This document shows, piece by piece, positions 11,901 to 23,351 of a stretch of DNA of 64,000 nucleotides. Origin of the DNA: Chlamydomonas reinhardtii (lineage: Eukaryota; Chlorophyta; Chlorophyceae; Chlamydomonadales; Chlamydomonadaceae). The notes under the pieces are model-generated. The model was not told where the DNA came from, searched no databases, and was given only the letters and a program-made list of their open reading frames with translations. How positions within the stretch are numbered: position 1 is the stretch's first letter; the number at the start of each line of letters is the position of its first letter. The position numbers and the translations under genes are program-made. Location: NCBI RefSeq assembly GCF_000002595.2, contig NC_057019.1, positions 7,215,922-7,279,921 on the forward strand, given 5' to 3'.

Positions 11901-14900
11901 CCATCTCCGTGCAGCAGCAGCCGGCGCCTCGGGCGCCCCAGCAGCCGGCACGCCCCACAGCCAGCAGCCCCAGCAAGGCGCCACTGCACCACCACCCGGT
12001 TGCTGCCGGTACGGCGGTCGACCCTGCAGCAGCCGCGCCACCAGCCGAGGCTCCGCTGTCCTCGAATGAGGCTACCGCTGAGCCTGTCGGTCCCGCTGCG
12101 GCCACGCCCGCCGCGGCTACGCCTGGCAAGGAAAGCGGCGAGGTAGACAACCAGCACCATGCCGCGGCGGCGGAGGGATCGAAGCAGCAGCAGGAACAGG
12201 TGACTACTGAGCCGCGCCAGCCATTGCGAGCAGTGCAGCCGCAACAGGAGGTGCTGCAGCCGCCGCGCGCCCCTGTCTCACCCTTGGCATCTCGCGCACT
12301 GAGCCAGCAGTTGACGCTGAGCCCGGGCCGGCTGACTCCATTGCGACTGCTGTCGCCGCCGACCAGCCCCGGCAGCGCAACGGGGGTGTTCAGGGCAGCA
12401 GCTGCCAAGTCATCTTACGGCAGCGCTAGCGGTGCAGCCTGGAGGCCGTCGGCCGTGCCACGAACCCTCGCGCGCTTCGGTGCCAAACCGGCATCAGGAG
12501 TGCCGAAAACACCCTTAGCCGCGCCTTCCACACCCGAGCCTTCCTTGGCAGCTGGCGCTGGTGCAGTGCCGCAACCGCATCAGGCCGTCACGACACCACA
12601 TCAAAACTCAGCGGTGATCTGTGCCCTCGCCATGACGGAGGCGTCGGTGGCGCAAGCGCACTTCAAGTTTGCCGCCGGCAATAGTATGCCCGTGGGGGCA
12701 AGTGGTGGCGTGAGTTCGTCAGAGGCGCAGGCGGTGGAGCCCGTCGATGAAGGATGCAAGGGCGGGAGCCGCAGCAGTGCAGATACGCCATCACAGCAGC
12801 CGCTCCCACCGGTGTTCGGTGAGCCGCAGCAATACCAGCAGCAAGAGCTGCGGCGCCGGCTGCTTCTGGCGCGGCGGTCTCTCCACCCACTACAGCAGCA
12901 TGCACCAGACACCGCCGCAGTGGAGGGACCATCGGATGCGCCGCTACAGTCGGAGGCGGCGGGGCGTATTGTCTCACCGCCTTTGCCGCGGCCACTGCCG
13001 CTCATGGCTCGCCGGCTGCTGCTCAAGGGTTGGCCCCCAGCTACCAGCTGCGTCAACGCGGGCCCAACGGCTGCGGCAGCAGGGGACTCTGCGTCTCAGG
13101 CAGCAGACACATTCCTGGTCGCGGCGGCCCAAGACCTGGTTCTCACCACCGCATCCCAGCAGCAGTCGTCATTCGCCTTCATCGGAGACGAGCCCCTGCT
13201 GCGCTGTGAGCGCCCAGCAGAGGCACAGGAAGATCCGTGCGGCTTGCCGCGGGTGGCGGGTAGTGCTGCGGCCGGCATCGACGAGGCCGGGCACCAACTC
13301 CCCAGCCCTAATGGTGTGGCAAGCATCCACCTGCTGCACGGAGCGGTGCGGCCGCGAAGCATCATCACTGAGCCTGGGCCGATGTCTCCGCCCGTTCAGA
13401 AGCCAGCGGGGCTAGTCCTGCACTCAAGCGACGGCGTGCTGCAACAAGGGATGGCAGTAAACGGCTCGCAGCTATCAACCGCTGCTCGCGCAGAGGAGAC
13501 TGGGCCGCCAGCAGCAGCGTCCCCACCGGACCTGCCGAGCCTGCAGCAGCCGGAGGCGGCGGCTGGCGAAAGCCACCTGAATCAGAACCAGACAGGCGAG
13601 GACGCTTTCACGCGTGAGCCGGAGGAGTTGGGGCAGCGGGTGCAGCAGCAGAGAGCAGGAGGCACTGGCGACCAGCAGGTGGAGGGGCAGGTGGCGGCGG
13701 CGCAGCAGCACATTGCCCCCACAGAACGTGCACCTGAGAAACCTTGCCACACGTTGTACACGTTGCGGCTGAAATTGTCGCAGAAGGCACGGCTGGGGAG
13801 CGCAAAGGCCGCGGCGGCAGAACGACCGCTAGGCAGCAAGCGCACTGCAGTGGATGCTGGATGCGAGGAGGAGCAACCACAGCAGAAACGCCAGCGCGGA
13901 CCGACCAGGTGGGACCATCCACTGCAACCACTGGAGCAGCAACAGCACCAGCAGCAGAGCAACCCTCTACCTCTCATGACTGCTGTCCCAGAACCTGTGG
14001 GCAGCGCAGTGCAGCGGCGCCCAGCCCCTTCCGCTGCGGTGGCGTCGTCCCTGCTGACCGCACCGCAGCTGCAGCAGGTGACCCCGCAGCCGCCGCAGCC
14101 GGCTGTGCGGGACGTGCAGCGTGAGCCTTTCTCACCACCACCATCACCGCCACCAGCGCGCCGGCACCAGCTCAGCGATGGAGGCCTGGTAGAGTGCCAG
14201 CCGGCTGCTCAGCACCTCGCTGCTGCAAGCAGCTGGGGCACCCTCCTGCCGCTGACGCCGAGTCGGTGTGATCCTCACTCCGCATGCGCGGCGGCGGAGC
14301 CACTGCAGGCGGCGTGTGAGCACAGCCCGGCAATCCCGTGCAAGCGCCTACTGCGTGCTCTGCTAGCCGAGCTCAGCTCAAAGGGTCCAGAGATGCGGCG
14401 GTTGTGCTCTGGGCCTGCCGGCGACGTCGTGACCGAGCGGTTGCAGTGGCTGGTGAGTGGTGGGGGATGGATGGGACGCGCTTACGCCTTGCGAATTTTT
14501 GCATGCCCCACTGACCGACGGGCTGTTCTGGGGTGTGGGGAGCACATGCTCAGCCCAATTCGGTTTCAGGCTTTCAGGCATATGCAAACCCGCATCATGC
14601 ACGCACGTCCCGCTTGTCAGTTGCCTTGCCTCACATGGAAATGCAGGGCATGGCGGCCGTGATAGCCGCAAAGGAGCTCTCAAAGCGGGGCGCACTGCAG
14701 CCGCAGCAGCTGTGCGGCGGCAAGGCCGTCGAGATGAGGTTTCAGAACTGCCCGCTGCCGGAGCTGCTGGTGCAAGTGTGGCTGCCGCAGCTGGGGTGAG
14801 CAATGGCAAACGCGTCAGTTATCGCCCAGTGCGGTAGATTAAAGTAACCTTGGTGGTCACGGGTGATTGTACCGTATGTTAGGCTGACTGGCGTGTCGCT

Positions 14901-15403
14901 GAATGTCCTGCAGGTCGCCCGCGGCAGCAGCCGACGTGGACTGGACGCAGGCTTCCGCGTTAGCGGCGTGCGGCCAAATTGTGGGCGCCATCAAGAAAGC
15001 GAGCCAGCAGGTGTGTAAACTACGGGGCAAACAACATGAGATTGATTTACATCTCAGGAAACCCTTACATCATTACGGCTTTGATACTGTCAAGGCTCGA
15101 AACACCAGCGTGGGGCATACACCTTGCATGTGTGAGGCTGTGAGCATGACCCTCCCTAAACGAGGGCCGTGTCACCGTGTGTTTCGCACGTGCATGCAGG
15201 GTGACTCCGCGGCTCTGGCGCGCTGGTTCCAGGCGCTGGTGGTCGGGGACTTCAACAAGATCTGCCTGGACCTGCTGGAGGAGGAGAGCGGACGCAATGA
15301 CAGCACGCGCGGCGCGGCCCGGCTGGTGTGGGCGTCGCTGTTGCCCGAGGCGATGGGGCCCCGGTACTACTGTCATGTGCAGATTCTGGAGGCGCACTCA
15401 TAA
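8966..15403 (+). CDS. Gene B: giant low-complexity protein, tandem paralogue of gene A
   Basis: Function unknown. Exons: 8966-10421, 10686-14452, 14647-14795, 14914-15010, 15200-15403, giving 1890 residues; junction phases 1, 0, 2, 0 are identical to those of gene A. The ATG at 8966 opens the frame and the following residues align with the truncated start of A. Conserved islands: NKKRLCALYPKW, FTLDRELHP directly after intron 1, LHPQLHKAQAVPGDVLVLSP (nt about 11186-11250), GPAGDV near 14420 and MAAVIAAKELSKRG in exon 3. The rest is Ala/Gln/Ser/Pro-rich and poorly conserved with A. The C-terminal exons diverge from A, so the two copies are not recent. I recognise no domain; nuclear or regulatory roles would be guesses. 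Confidence 0.82.
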
Positions 15404-15566
15404 ATGTATCCTGCATATGTGCATCATCATAGGTATTTGCTGCCGAGAAGCAATCACACAGAGAGTTTGGGGTTTGAACACTTGTCCTTCCAACAGCTGC
15501 TCAACCGCTTAAGGTTGCTTGCCTAGCGTGGTATAGATTTTAAATGCATATCTGATATTCAACGCG

Positions 15567-15616
15567 CCCCACTGGGCTGCCCCACACTGGGCTGCCCCAC
15601 ACTGGGCTGCCCCACA
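15567..15616. repeat. Short tandem repeat, 15-bp unit, about 3 copies
   Basis: The unit CCCCACACTGGGCTG is repeated about three times head to tail, the first copy slightly shortened. It lies in the gene B 3' flank. Confidence 0.8.
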
Positions 15617-15964
15617 ATTTACGCCAAATGCACTTGGTGTCAATAGCGTAATAACGGATTCGATTGATTCAAGCGAATCCTGTAGACCAGACGAGCTGCA
15701 TCAAGTGCAGGACATCGAGCCATTGACGCACAGACCATTGCGAACCGGTATTAAAGGGCACGCTGAAATGCAGACGCGTTATTCAGCGGAGAGGATGGCC
15801 TGCCTTCGTCGGGTGGACTATGGGCGGGGGAAAGGGAGACCTTTCTCAGGATCGAGGGGGGGAAAGGCAGGGAGGACGGGGCGAGGTGCGTGCCGGCGCC
15901 TGGACCCGTGATAGACCCGTGAAGACTCATCAGCGAGAGCTGTATTTTATAGCCTAGTGATGGC

Positions 15965-15969
15965 TGTAA
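15965..15969 (+). terminator. TGTAA poly(A) signal, probable 3' end of gene B
   Basis: TGTAA, the volvocine poly(A) signal, lies 562 bases after the B stop codon and only 55 bases before the gene C ATG. If used, B and C are packed head to tail with almost no space between transcripts. Confidence 0.4.
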
Positions 15970-16023
15970 GCTAACATATTTTTGTGTACGTGGGTGATCT
16001 GCCAGCAGTGCGTCGTCCGCAAA

Positions 16024-19000
16024 ATGTCGTCCGCTCGGGAACGGGGCAATGATTACTTCCGGCGTGGGGAACATGCAGCAGCGCTGGAGGCCTACACGCA
16101 GGGGCTCACTGGGCCACCTCGAATAGACGCGAAAGAGCGGGCCTTGCTGCTCTGCAACCGTGCGGCGTGCAGCCTTGCCCTGGGCCAGACGGCTGGTGCG
16201 GCTGCCGACTGCCGCGCCTGCCTGGAAATCGAGCCCGCCAACTTCAAGGCGCACTTCAGGCTTGCCAAGTCGCTGCCGCCTGGGGACGAGGCCGCTGCGC
16301 CTGCAATCGCGGCGGCGGTGGCTCTGGCCGGCCCCGAGAACCGCACCCCCATGCTTGACACCTACACCGCAATCCGCACAGCCACCGAGGTGTTGCGCGA
16401 GCAGCAGCGGCGTCAGCAACAGCAGCAGGACGGCACGGCGCCAGCGGCAGGCGGCGACGCTGGTGCGGCTGGTGCTGCCACAGCCGGGGTTGTGCTGCTG
16501 GCGCTGCCGACTGCGGTCGAGCAGATTGCTGTTGCGGGCACCTGGGGCGAGGTGGAGGCGGCGGTTGCGTTGGGCAAGCAGCTGGTGGTGCTGCGGCCCG
16601 GCCGCTACAGGACCAGCATCGCGGCGCCCGGGGGGGCTGGTGGCGGCATGATGCCCGGGCTGTTTGGCATGATGGGCCTCATGCGGGGGCGGGGCGGCGG
16701 CGGAGGCAGCAGCAAAGGCGCCGGCTACACGCTCCTGGGCGTGGGGGCTGTGGAGCTGTACTCGCCGCCGGGGGCCGGGCACGCGCTGTGGGTGACGGAG
16801 GATCACCCGCCCGTGACGCTGGTGGGGATGCGGCTGGTGGGCGGTGGCCGCGCCGCGGTGTGCCTGTCGGCGCCGGAAGCCGCGGTGCAGGCCGCGGCGG
16901 CGTCGGAGGTTGAGCCGGAGCCGCAGCTGACCATGTCATGGTGCCGTGTGGTGGACTACGACGAGGTGGGTGGTGTGCCGGTGCTCCGTGGGCCATAGCT
17001 ATCTTTGCCGTGGTACGGGAATGCTGAATCCTGGAGGAATACGGGCTGTAAGAAGAGAGTAGGACTGAGAGCGGTGTGGTAGCTAGATGGGGGGATTGGA
17101 CGCGCCAATTGCAAGCTGCTGCTGGCTGCCATTGTCCCGCTCGCAGGTGGGCGTGCTGGTGGTGGGGCCGGTCGCGGCGCGGCTGGACCGCTGCGTGTTC
17201 GCGCGCAACGCCAAGCAGGCGGTGGAGGTGCGCGAGGGCGGCTCGCTGGCCGGCCACCGCCTCGCCATCGCCGACTGCCGGCAGGGCGTGTCGGCGTACG
17301 GCGGCGCGCGGCGGCTGGTGCTCACCGACAGCCTCATCCTGCGCGCGCTGAGCGAGGGCCTCCTGCTGGCAGGCGGCCACTCCAACGCGGCCACTGCAGC
17401 GCAGCTGGAGATGCTGGGGGGTGACAAGCCGCCGCCGTGGGCCACGGGTTTGGGCGCTGACATCTTCAGGACGGCAGATGAGCAGGCCAAGGAGCTCGGC
17501 TCGCGGCTGAGTGCGCGCGTGGAGGGCTGCGTGGTGGCGGGCTGCGGCCAGTTCGGCGTGTCCGCGGACAGCGGCACGCAGCTGCTGCTGCGGCGCTGCC
17601 GGCTGCTGGGCAACGACCCCATCCAGCTGTTCATCAAGGGGTGCTCGGACGTCACGGTGGGTGGGTGGGTGGGTGGGTGGGTGGGTGGGTGGGTGGATGT
17701 ACCGTCGGGTACGCTACGACGTGGGTTGGCACGTGGGCAGGTTGAACCACACCGCATGCCGCATGAGCGCCGCGCGGCGTGTGGAACCTTGTGGGCGCCG
17801 ACCTTTCTGCTGTTGGTGCCGCTTGCAGGTGCTGTGCTGCCAGCTGAGCTACTCGGGCGCCATGTCGCGGTGCGAGTGGTACTCGCGCACGGGCCTGCCG
17901 TCCTCGTCGCCGATGCGGCGGCAGTGTGGCGTGCGCGTGGGCGTCAACTACGGCGCCTGGGTGCGGCTGGAGGGCTGCGCCTTCGCGGGCCCCGACCCAG
18001 CGGACCTGGCCATCTTTGAGGAGATGCACGGCCGCGGCGCCCAGATCGCCGGGACCAACACGGGCCCCGGCGCAGCGCGTCTGGGCATGTGGTCGCGGCC
18101 GGTCAGCGCCGCGCGCAACAGCTTCCACGCAGCCTCGCTGGGCGCTGCGGCAGCCAAGGCCGCAAGCTCCAAGAGTCGGTTCCCAGGGGATGCGGAAGTT
18201 GAGGGCTCAGCAGTGAAAGAGGAGGAGGGGGATGAGGACGAGGGCGGGCGGGCAGGCGAGGGCTTCGGCGAGGAAGAGCGGCTGCCGAGCCTGAAGGCGC
18301 TGGCGGCGCGGCTGCCGGCGTGGGCCCTGGATTCCGCTGCGAGTGGCATTGGCGGCAGTGGCGTGCCCACAGCCTCAGGGGCAGCGCTGCGGGCCTTCCC
18401 GCCGCCGGCCATGCTGCAGCGCACCGGCTTCACCTTCCCGCAGTCCGCCTGGTCGCCCACCGCCCACCAGTTCTACGCCATCGGCAACACCTTTGGCTAC
18501 GACGTCACCGGCGGCCTGCTGCAGCCGCCTCCAGCGCCTCCTTCAGTGGTGCCTGCCGGCGATGACGTCAACACGGCGGGTGGCGGCGGCGGCGGCGGCG
18601 ATGTGCACGTGTTGTTGGGCGGTTGCGGCGACATCCGCAACCTGCTGGCGACTGCGCACGCAGTGCTGGGCAGTAGCAGTGGCAGCAGTGTGAGGCGGCT
18701 GACCATGACGCTCAATGACGGCAACCTGGCCATGCTGGCGCGCAACGTCGTGCTGTTGCACATGGCGGCGGAGCAGCGGGCGGCGCCGGCGGCGGTGCTG
18801 GCGGCGTGGGCCAACCACGGCCTCAGCGCGGCACACGCGCACCTGGTGCGCTGCAGCCTGCGCGCGCTGGCGGACGAGCCCTGGCCCCACTGGCTGTCCG
18901 CCGCGGAGGAGCTGGTCGAGCCCAATGGCAAGGGCGACGGCAGTAGCAGCGACGCCGGGGCTGGCGCCGACGGCAGCAGCAGCAGCACGGCGCGTGAGCT

Positions 19001-21762
19001 CCGGCGGGCGTTTGCGGCATGGGCGGACTGCACGCTGTCCCTGGAGGCGCTGATGCGCATGCGGGCGGACCGGCGCGGCCTGGACGGTGGCGGCAGCGGC
19101 CAGGCGTCGGAGGCGGCGGTGGAGTTGTCGCTGGCGGCTGTAGCAGCACAGCTGGGCGCGGCAGTCGCAGCCCGGCTCAAGCCCGAGGTGGCGGAGTACG
19201 TGCGGGCGGGGAGCCTGCGCATGCCGGCAGGCGACGTCCTCGGCGGCGGCGGGAGGGCGGGTGCGGGTGGGGTTGGTGCGGGGGGCGGGCGCGGTGCGGT
19301 GGAGGTGACGGAGGCTAACCCCACGCTGCTGCTGGCGCCAGAGCTGCAGTACACAGTGAGTGGTGGGGCCACCTCTGGACCGACACATGCGGCTGGTACT
19401 GTCTACCGCCGCTCGTTGAGGACAGCGTTTTGCTTCTCCTTGCCTGCGTTTGCCTAACCTTGGTATGGTCTCCACCGTAATGGTTGTGCCTTGCCTTGCA
19501 TTCCTGACACTTTGTCATGGTTCTTATGTGTGTGCACACGCGCGCCCACAGGTGTACTTCTCCTCCTCCATCCTGCGCGCCGTGGCCCTCAAACCCGGCA
19601 GCGCCTCCGCCGCCGCCGCCGGCTCCGCCGCCACCGGCCGCCTTGCGCCGCTGCTGCTGGAGGCCCTGGCGCCGCAGCTGCAGGCGGTGGTGGAGGGCCT
19701 GAGCGGCGGCCGGCTGCGGGTGCGGCTGCAGCGAGGAGACATACTGGCAGCCCTGCTGTCCGCACCAACACCCGGCCCCGGGGCCCACGGCGGCAGTGGC
19801 GGCGGCTATTTCGACTTCATTGACTGCAGCAATGTGGCAGACTATGTGTCCCTGCCCGCACTGCTAGCCGCCGCGGCGCCACTGCTCAAGCCGCCTGCTG
19901 CTACTGCTCAACAGCAGCAGCAGCAGCAGCAGCACCCCGGCAGTCCGGCGCTGCTGGGGAACTCCCGGTTGCGCTGCGAGAGCATTGTTGTGTACGGGGC
20001 CGAGTGTGTGCAGCAGAAGTTGCAGCGGGCGCTGGGCAAGGCCGCCGGCGGCAGTGGCAGCAGCAGCAAGGCGCCGACGCCGGCGGCGTTCGTGGCTGGT
20101 CAGCTGGGCGGCATGTCTCTGGCGGCGTTCTGTGAGGCCAGCGGCATGCGGTTGTGCGGCGGGCAGCAGCTGGAGGGGCGGCCGGACACACCCGCTCTCA
20201 GGCTGGAGTGGGCGGCGGAGGCGGCGGCAACGGCAGTAGCAGCAGAGCCTGTGCCTGAGGCCGGCAGTAGCAGCAGCAGTAGCAGCTGGCTGACGGCGCC
20301 ACGGCTGCTGCTGGAGCTACTGCCGGTGTGCCGGCAGCTGCTGGTCGCGCCTACCAGCGGCGGCGGCGTGCCGGTTGCGCCGTCACCGCTGGCGCTGGTG
20401 CAGCTGGCAGCGCTGGCGGCGCCGCCGGCCGCGCTGGAGCCTTTGGTCCGGGCGCTGGTGCGCTGCGACGCCAGCGGCGTGGCGGGGCTGTTCAAGTGGG
20501 AGCTACAGCTACACGCCGCATTGCAGGCCGCTGCTGCTGCCGCTGCGGCGGCAGCCAGCACCGGGGCTGCGGAGACGGAGGCTGTAGCAGGCACGGCGCA
20601 GCAGGGCCAGGCGCAGCGGCGTTCGGCGGCATCGGCTGTGCGGTGGCTGGAGTACGCGGCGGACCCGGGGTGGGACCTGGCCGGCCGCGACGACGACCCG
20701 CTGCTGCTGGCCTTCAGCCGCAAGCCCCTGCCGCGTGGTGTGTCGCTGTCGCTGCAGCAGGCGCTGGGGCTGCAGGCCGACACGGCAATAGCAGCCGGGG
20801 GCGCTGGTGGCGGAGGCGGCAGAGGTCCGGCTGTAGCAGCGGCTGCTGCGGCGGTGGTGAAGCAGCTGGTGGCGGGTTTCTCCTGGGATGAGGCGCAGGG
20901 GGTGGCGCACGTGGTGCTGCCGGCGGCCATCACGGAGCAGTGCGGCAGCTGGTTCGTAACGCTGTGCTCGCTGGGCAGCAGTAGCAAGGGCGCCGGGCCC
21001 GCTGGCAAGGCCGCCGCCGGCAGTAGCAGCGACTCGGCGCTGACTGCGGTGGGGGCTTCCAAGATGGTGCTGGCGCTGAAGGAGGTGGAGGGCGCGGCGG
21101 CGCCTAAGGCCCCTGTGGTCTGGCGACGCCGCCGCTGGGCCGCCGCCGCTGACGTCGGCAGCGGTGAAAGTGGGACAGCGGGCGAGGACGTGGCCCTGCT
21201 AGAGCGCGCAACTGCAGCTGCTGCTTCTGCTAATGGTGGTGGCGGTGGCGGTGGTGTCCCCGTCTCTGGTGGAGCTCCGCAGTGGCAGGCGGCCATGCGC
21301 CTGTGCACGCGGTCTGTCGGTGCCCCCAGCAACACAGGTGGCGGCGGCAGTGGCAGTAGCAGCGGCAGTGCCTGGCGGCGGCAGCAGTGTGTGGCCGTGG
21401 ACCTTCTGGCGCCTTCTGCGCCGCTGCCGGCCGCTGACCGGCTGTGTGTGGACATGGCAGTGGAGGGCTGTGAGCTGGTGGTGAGGCTGAAGCCACTGGC
21501 GCCCGCGGCGGGCGGCGCGTCAGGCAAGGCAGCGGGCAAGGGCGGCAAGGCCAAGGGCAAGGCGGCCGCAGGCGGTGCTGGGGGCGCGGCGGCAAGCGGG
21601 GAGGAGGCGGCAGACAGCGCGGGTGGAAGCGGCAGTAGCATTGATGAATTTCGGCTACAGCTGCCGGCGCTGGGGCCGGGTCGGGCCTACAGCGGCCGGG
21701 TTGAGGAGGTGCGGCTGAGCCGGCGGCTGGGGCTGCTGTGCGCGCTGGTGCCAGTGGAGTAG
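16024..21762 (+). CDS. Gene C: TPR / parallel beta-helix / DUF4470 protein
   Basis: Exons: 16024-16965, 17147-17656, 17829-19355, 19552-21762, all junctions phase 0, giving 1729 residues. Residues 1 to about 110 form TPR helices (ARERGNDYFRRGEHAAALEA, then LLCNRAACSLALGQ and FKAHFRLAKSL), of the type that docks Hsp70/Hsp90 tails. About 155-600 looks like a right-handed parallel beta-helix, with repeated rungs such as GVLVVGPVAARLDRCVFA and LSARVEGCVVAGCGQFGVSA. About 687-805 matches DUF4470 (HQFYAIGNTFGYDVT, VLLGGCGDIRNLLAT, LTMTLNDGNLAMLARNVVLL), a domain known from DNAAF3 and many algal and fungal MYND proteins. Exon 4 continues in the style of those proteins (YFDFIDCSNVADYVSLPALL). No MYND zinc-finger cysteines were seen. 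The ATG at 16024 is chosen because the TPR starts at once. A role in protein assembly is plausible but inferred. Confidence 0.85.
17656..17696 (+). repeat. (GGTG)n tetranucleotide array on a splice donor
   Basis: About ten GGTG/GTGG units begin exactly at the 3' end of gene C exon 2, so the 5' splice site is the first of many identical GTGGGT candidates spaced four bases apart. Confidence 0.85.
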
Positions 21763-22315
21763 CTAAAGAGGCCGTGGTCTGTAAGGTTGAGGCGGTAGGT
21801 GCGGTGATGTGGCTGAAGCGATACTTTGGGCTGTGTGCGGCGTTTGAGTAAGACTTCGCGTGCCGAGAGGACGTTGGGCGTGAGGCGGCTGTGGGATGTA
21901 GCGGGTCGTAATGATCGTGTATGGAATTGGATGCCAAGAGGCCGGTGCATCGCACTGGCACGGCCGTGCTGTACGAGATATATATTACCGTATGGTACAC
22001 ATCACGCAGCAGAGTCACTGAAAGGACTCGTGGTCTGCTGTTTGTCACCCTATCCGGCTATCCAAGCCAGTCGCGGCGCAGCAGCAGGCCAGCACAGACC
22101 GCCGGCGACACACAGCCACACTCAAGCCGCCATACAGGTATACACAGCTGGGCCTCCCGGGAACTTCCAGCCTGCCAGCAAGTCAGCGATGTCTCGGTAC
22201 GAGAAACTTGGCGTTCTACCAGCAGCGCGCTCATCCATTGAGGTCACAAATTGAATGTTGGAGTCTGGGAATACTCTGTAAACTATGATATTACGGCAAC
22301 CCTGCCTCATTGCAC
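21763..22315. other. Convergent intergenic region between genes C and D
   Basis: About 550 bases between two stop codons facing each other. It holds the C 3' UTR and probably an overlapping D 3' end. No ORF of interest; no TGTAA was found for the minus strand. Confidence 0.5.
22277..22281 (+). terminator. TGTAA poly(A) signal, probable 3' end of gene C
   Basis: TGTAA lies 515 bases after the gene C stop and only 35 bases before the stop codon of convergent gene D. An earlier TGTAA at about 21779-21783 is just after the C stop and is a less likely site. Confidence 0.45.
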
Positions 22316-23306
22316 CTAGTGCCCGCCTTGCACCTTCGGCAGCCAGTGTGGCCTCCATGACCCAGCGGCCGCCCCACCGCCCCCGCCTCCTCGCAGCCTC
22401 ACAGCGCTTGCGCCCACCGGTTTGGAATCCCCCGTCGCCGCCTTCCCACCAGCAGCGCCATCTGCCTCAAGTGCACCTGTGGACACACGGTCCTGCCCCG
22501 GCTGCCCCTGCTCCTGCCCTTGCTGCCCCTGCCCCTGCTGCCCCTGCCCCTGCTGCCCCTGCCCCTGCTGCCCCCACGGCTCGGGCCCGTAGTGGAACAC
22601 CCTGCCGCCACAGAACCTGCTGTGCGGGGGCAGGCGGGACTTGTTGTGCGGGTCCAGCCCCGCGTACGCCCACCAGTCCGCCAGCGGCCGCGCGCTGCCC
22701 ATGCCATAACGGTAGCCGCGGGGGCCGCCGCCGCCCATTATGGCCTTGACCTGGAGGGGGAGGACAAGGCAGGCCAGGGGCGGGTGTCAGGGGTGGGTGT
22801 AGGGGCATGCGCGGGTGTAGGGGTAGGGACAGGGGCAGGAGCAGGGCGGGGTGGCAAAGGGGGCTCAGCTGCGGACTGGGTGCTGGCGCCATGGGCGGGG
22901 TGGCAGCGCCAGCTGCACCCGGCGGCCTTCTGTGCGGCTGTGGGTCAAACGTGCAGGTCTGACGTGGCAACACGCGGCGCTGCCCTCACCCGCTGCAGCA
23001 CCTCGCGCTGCTTCCGGTGGTAGCTCTGGTCGTGCTCAAAGTCCTGCGCCGCGGGTGCAGTGCAGATGTCAAGTCCTCTTTGCACCGCGTGTCACGCATG
23101 CAAGGACTCCCGGTTCTCTTGCCCAGGTCGGCTGGACTGCACCTCCCCCTGCATGCTGCCGCCCCCGCCCCCAATATACCACGGCGCCCACACGGCGCCC
23201 GCCCCCACCTGCCAGTACTTGGGCGCCGCCAGTCGGCCGTAGTGGTGGAAGGCCACGTTGGCGTCGGGCGTCAGGAGCTGCCAGCCGCTGGTCCACAGCC
23301 GGGCGC

Positions 23307-23351
<45 letters not shown>

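Larger units (their letters stand above)
15404..16023. other. Intergenic region between genes B and C
   Basis: About 620 bases holding the B 3' UTR and the C promoter. It contains a small tandem repeat (about 15567-15616) and a TGTAA near its right end. No other gene is visible. Confidence 0.5.

Noticed and set aside
20100-21641. 513-codon minus-strand ORF opposite gene C exon 4
   Set aside because: Mirror of a Gly/Ala/Ser-rich coding exon; made of Ala/Ser/Pro runs with no recognisable motif.
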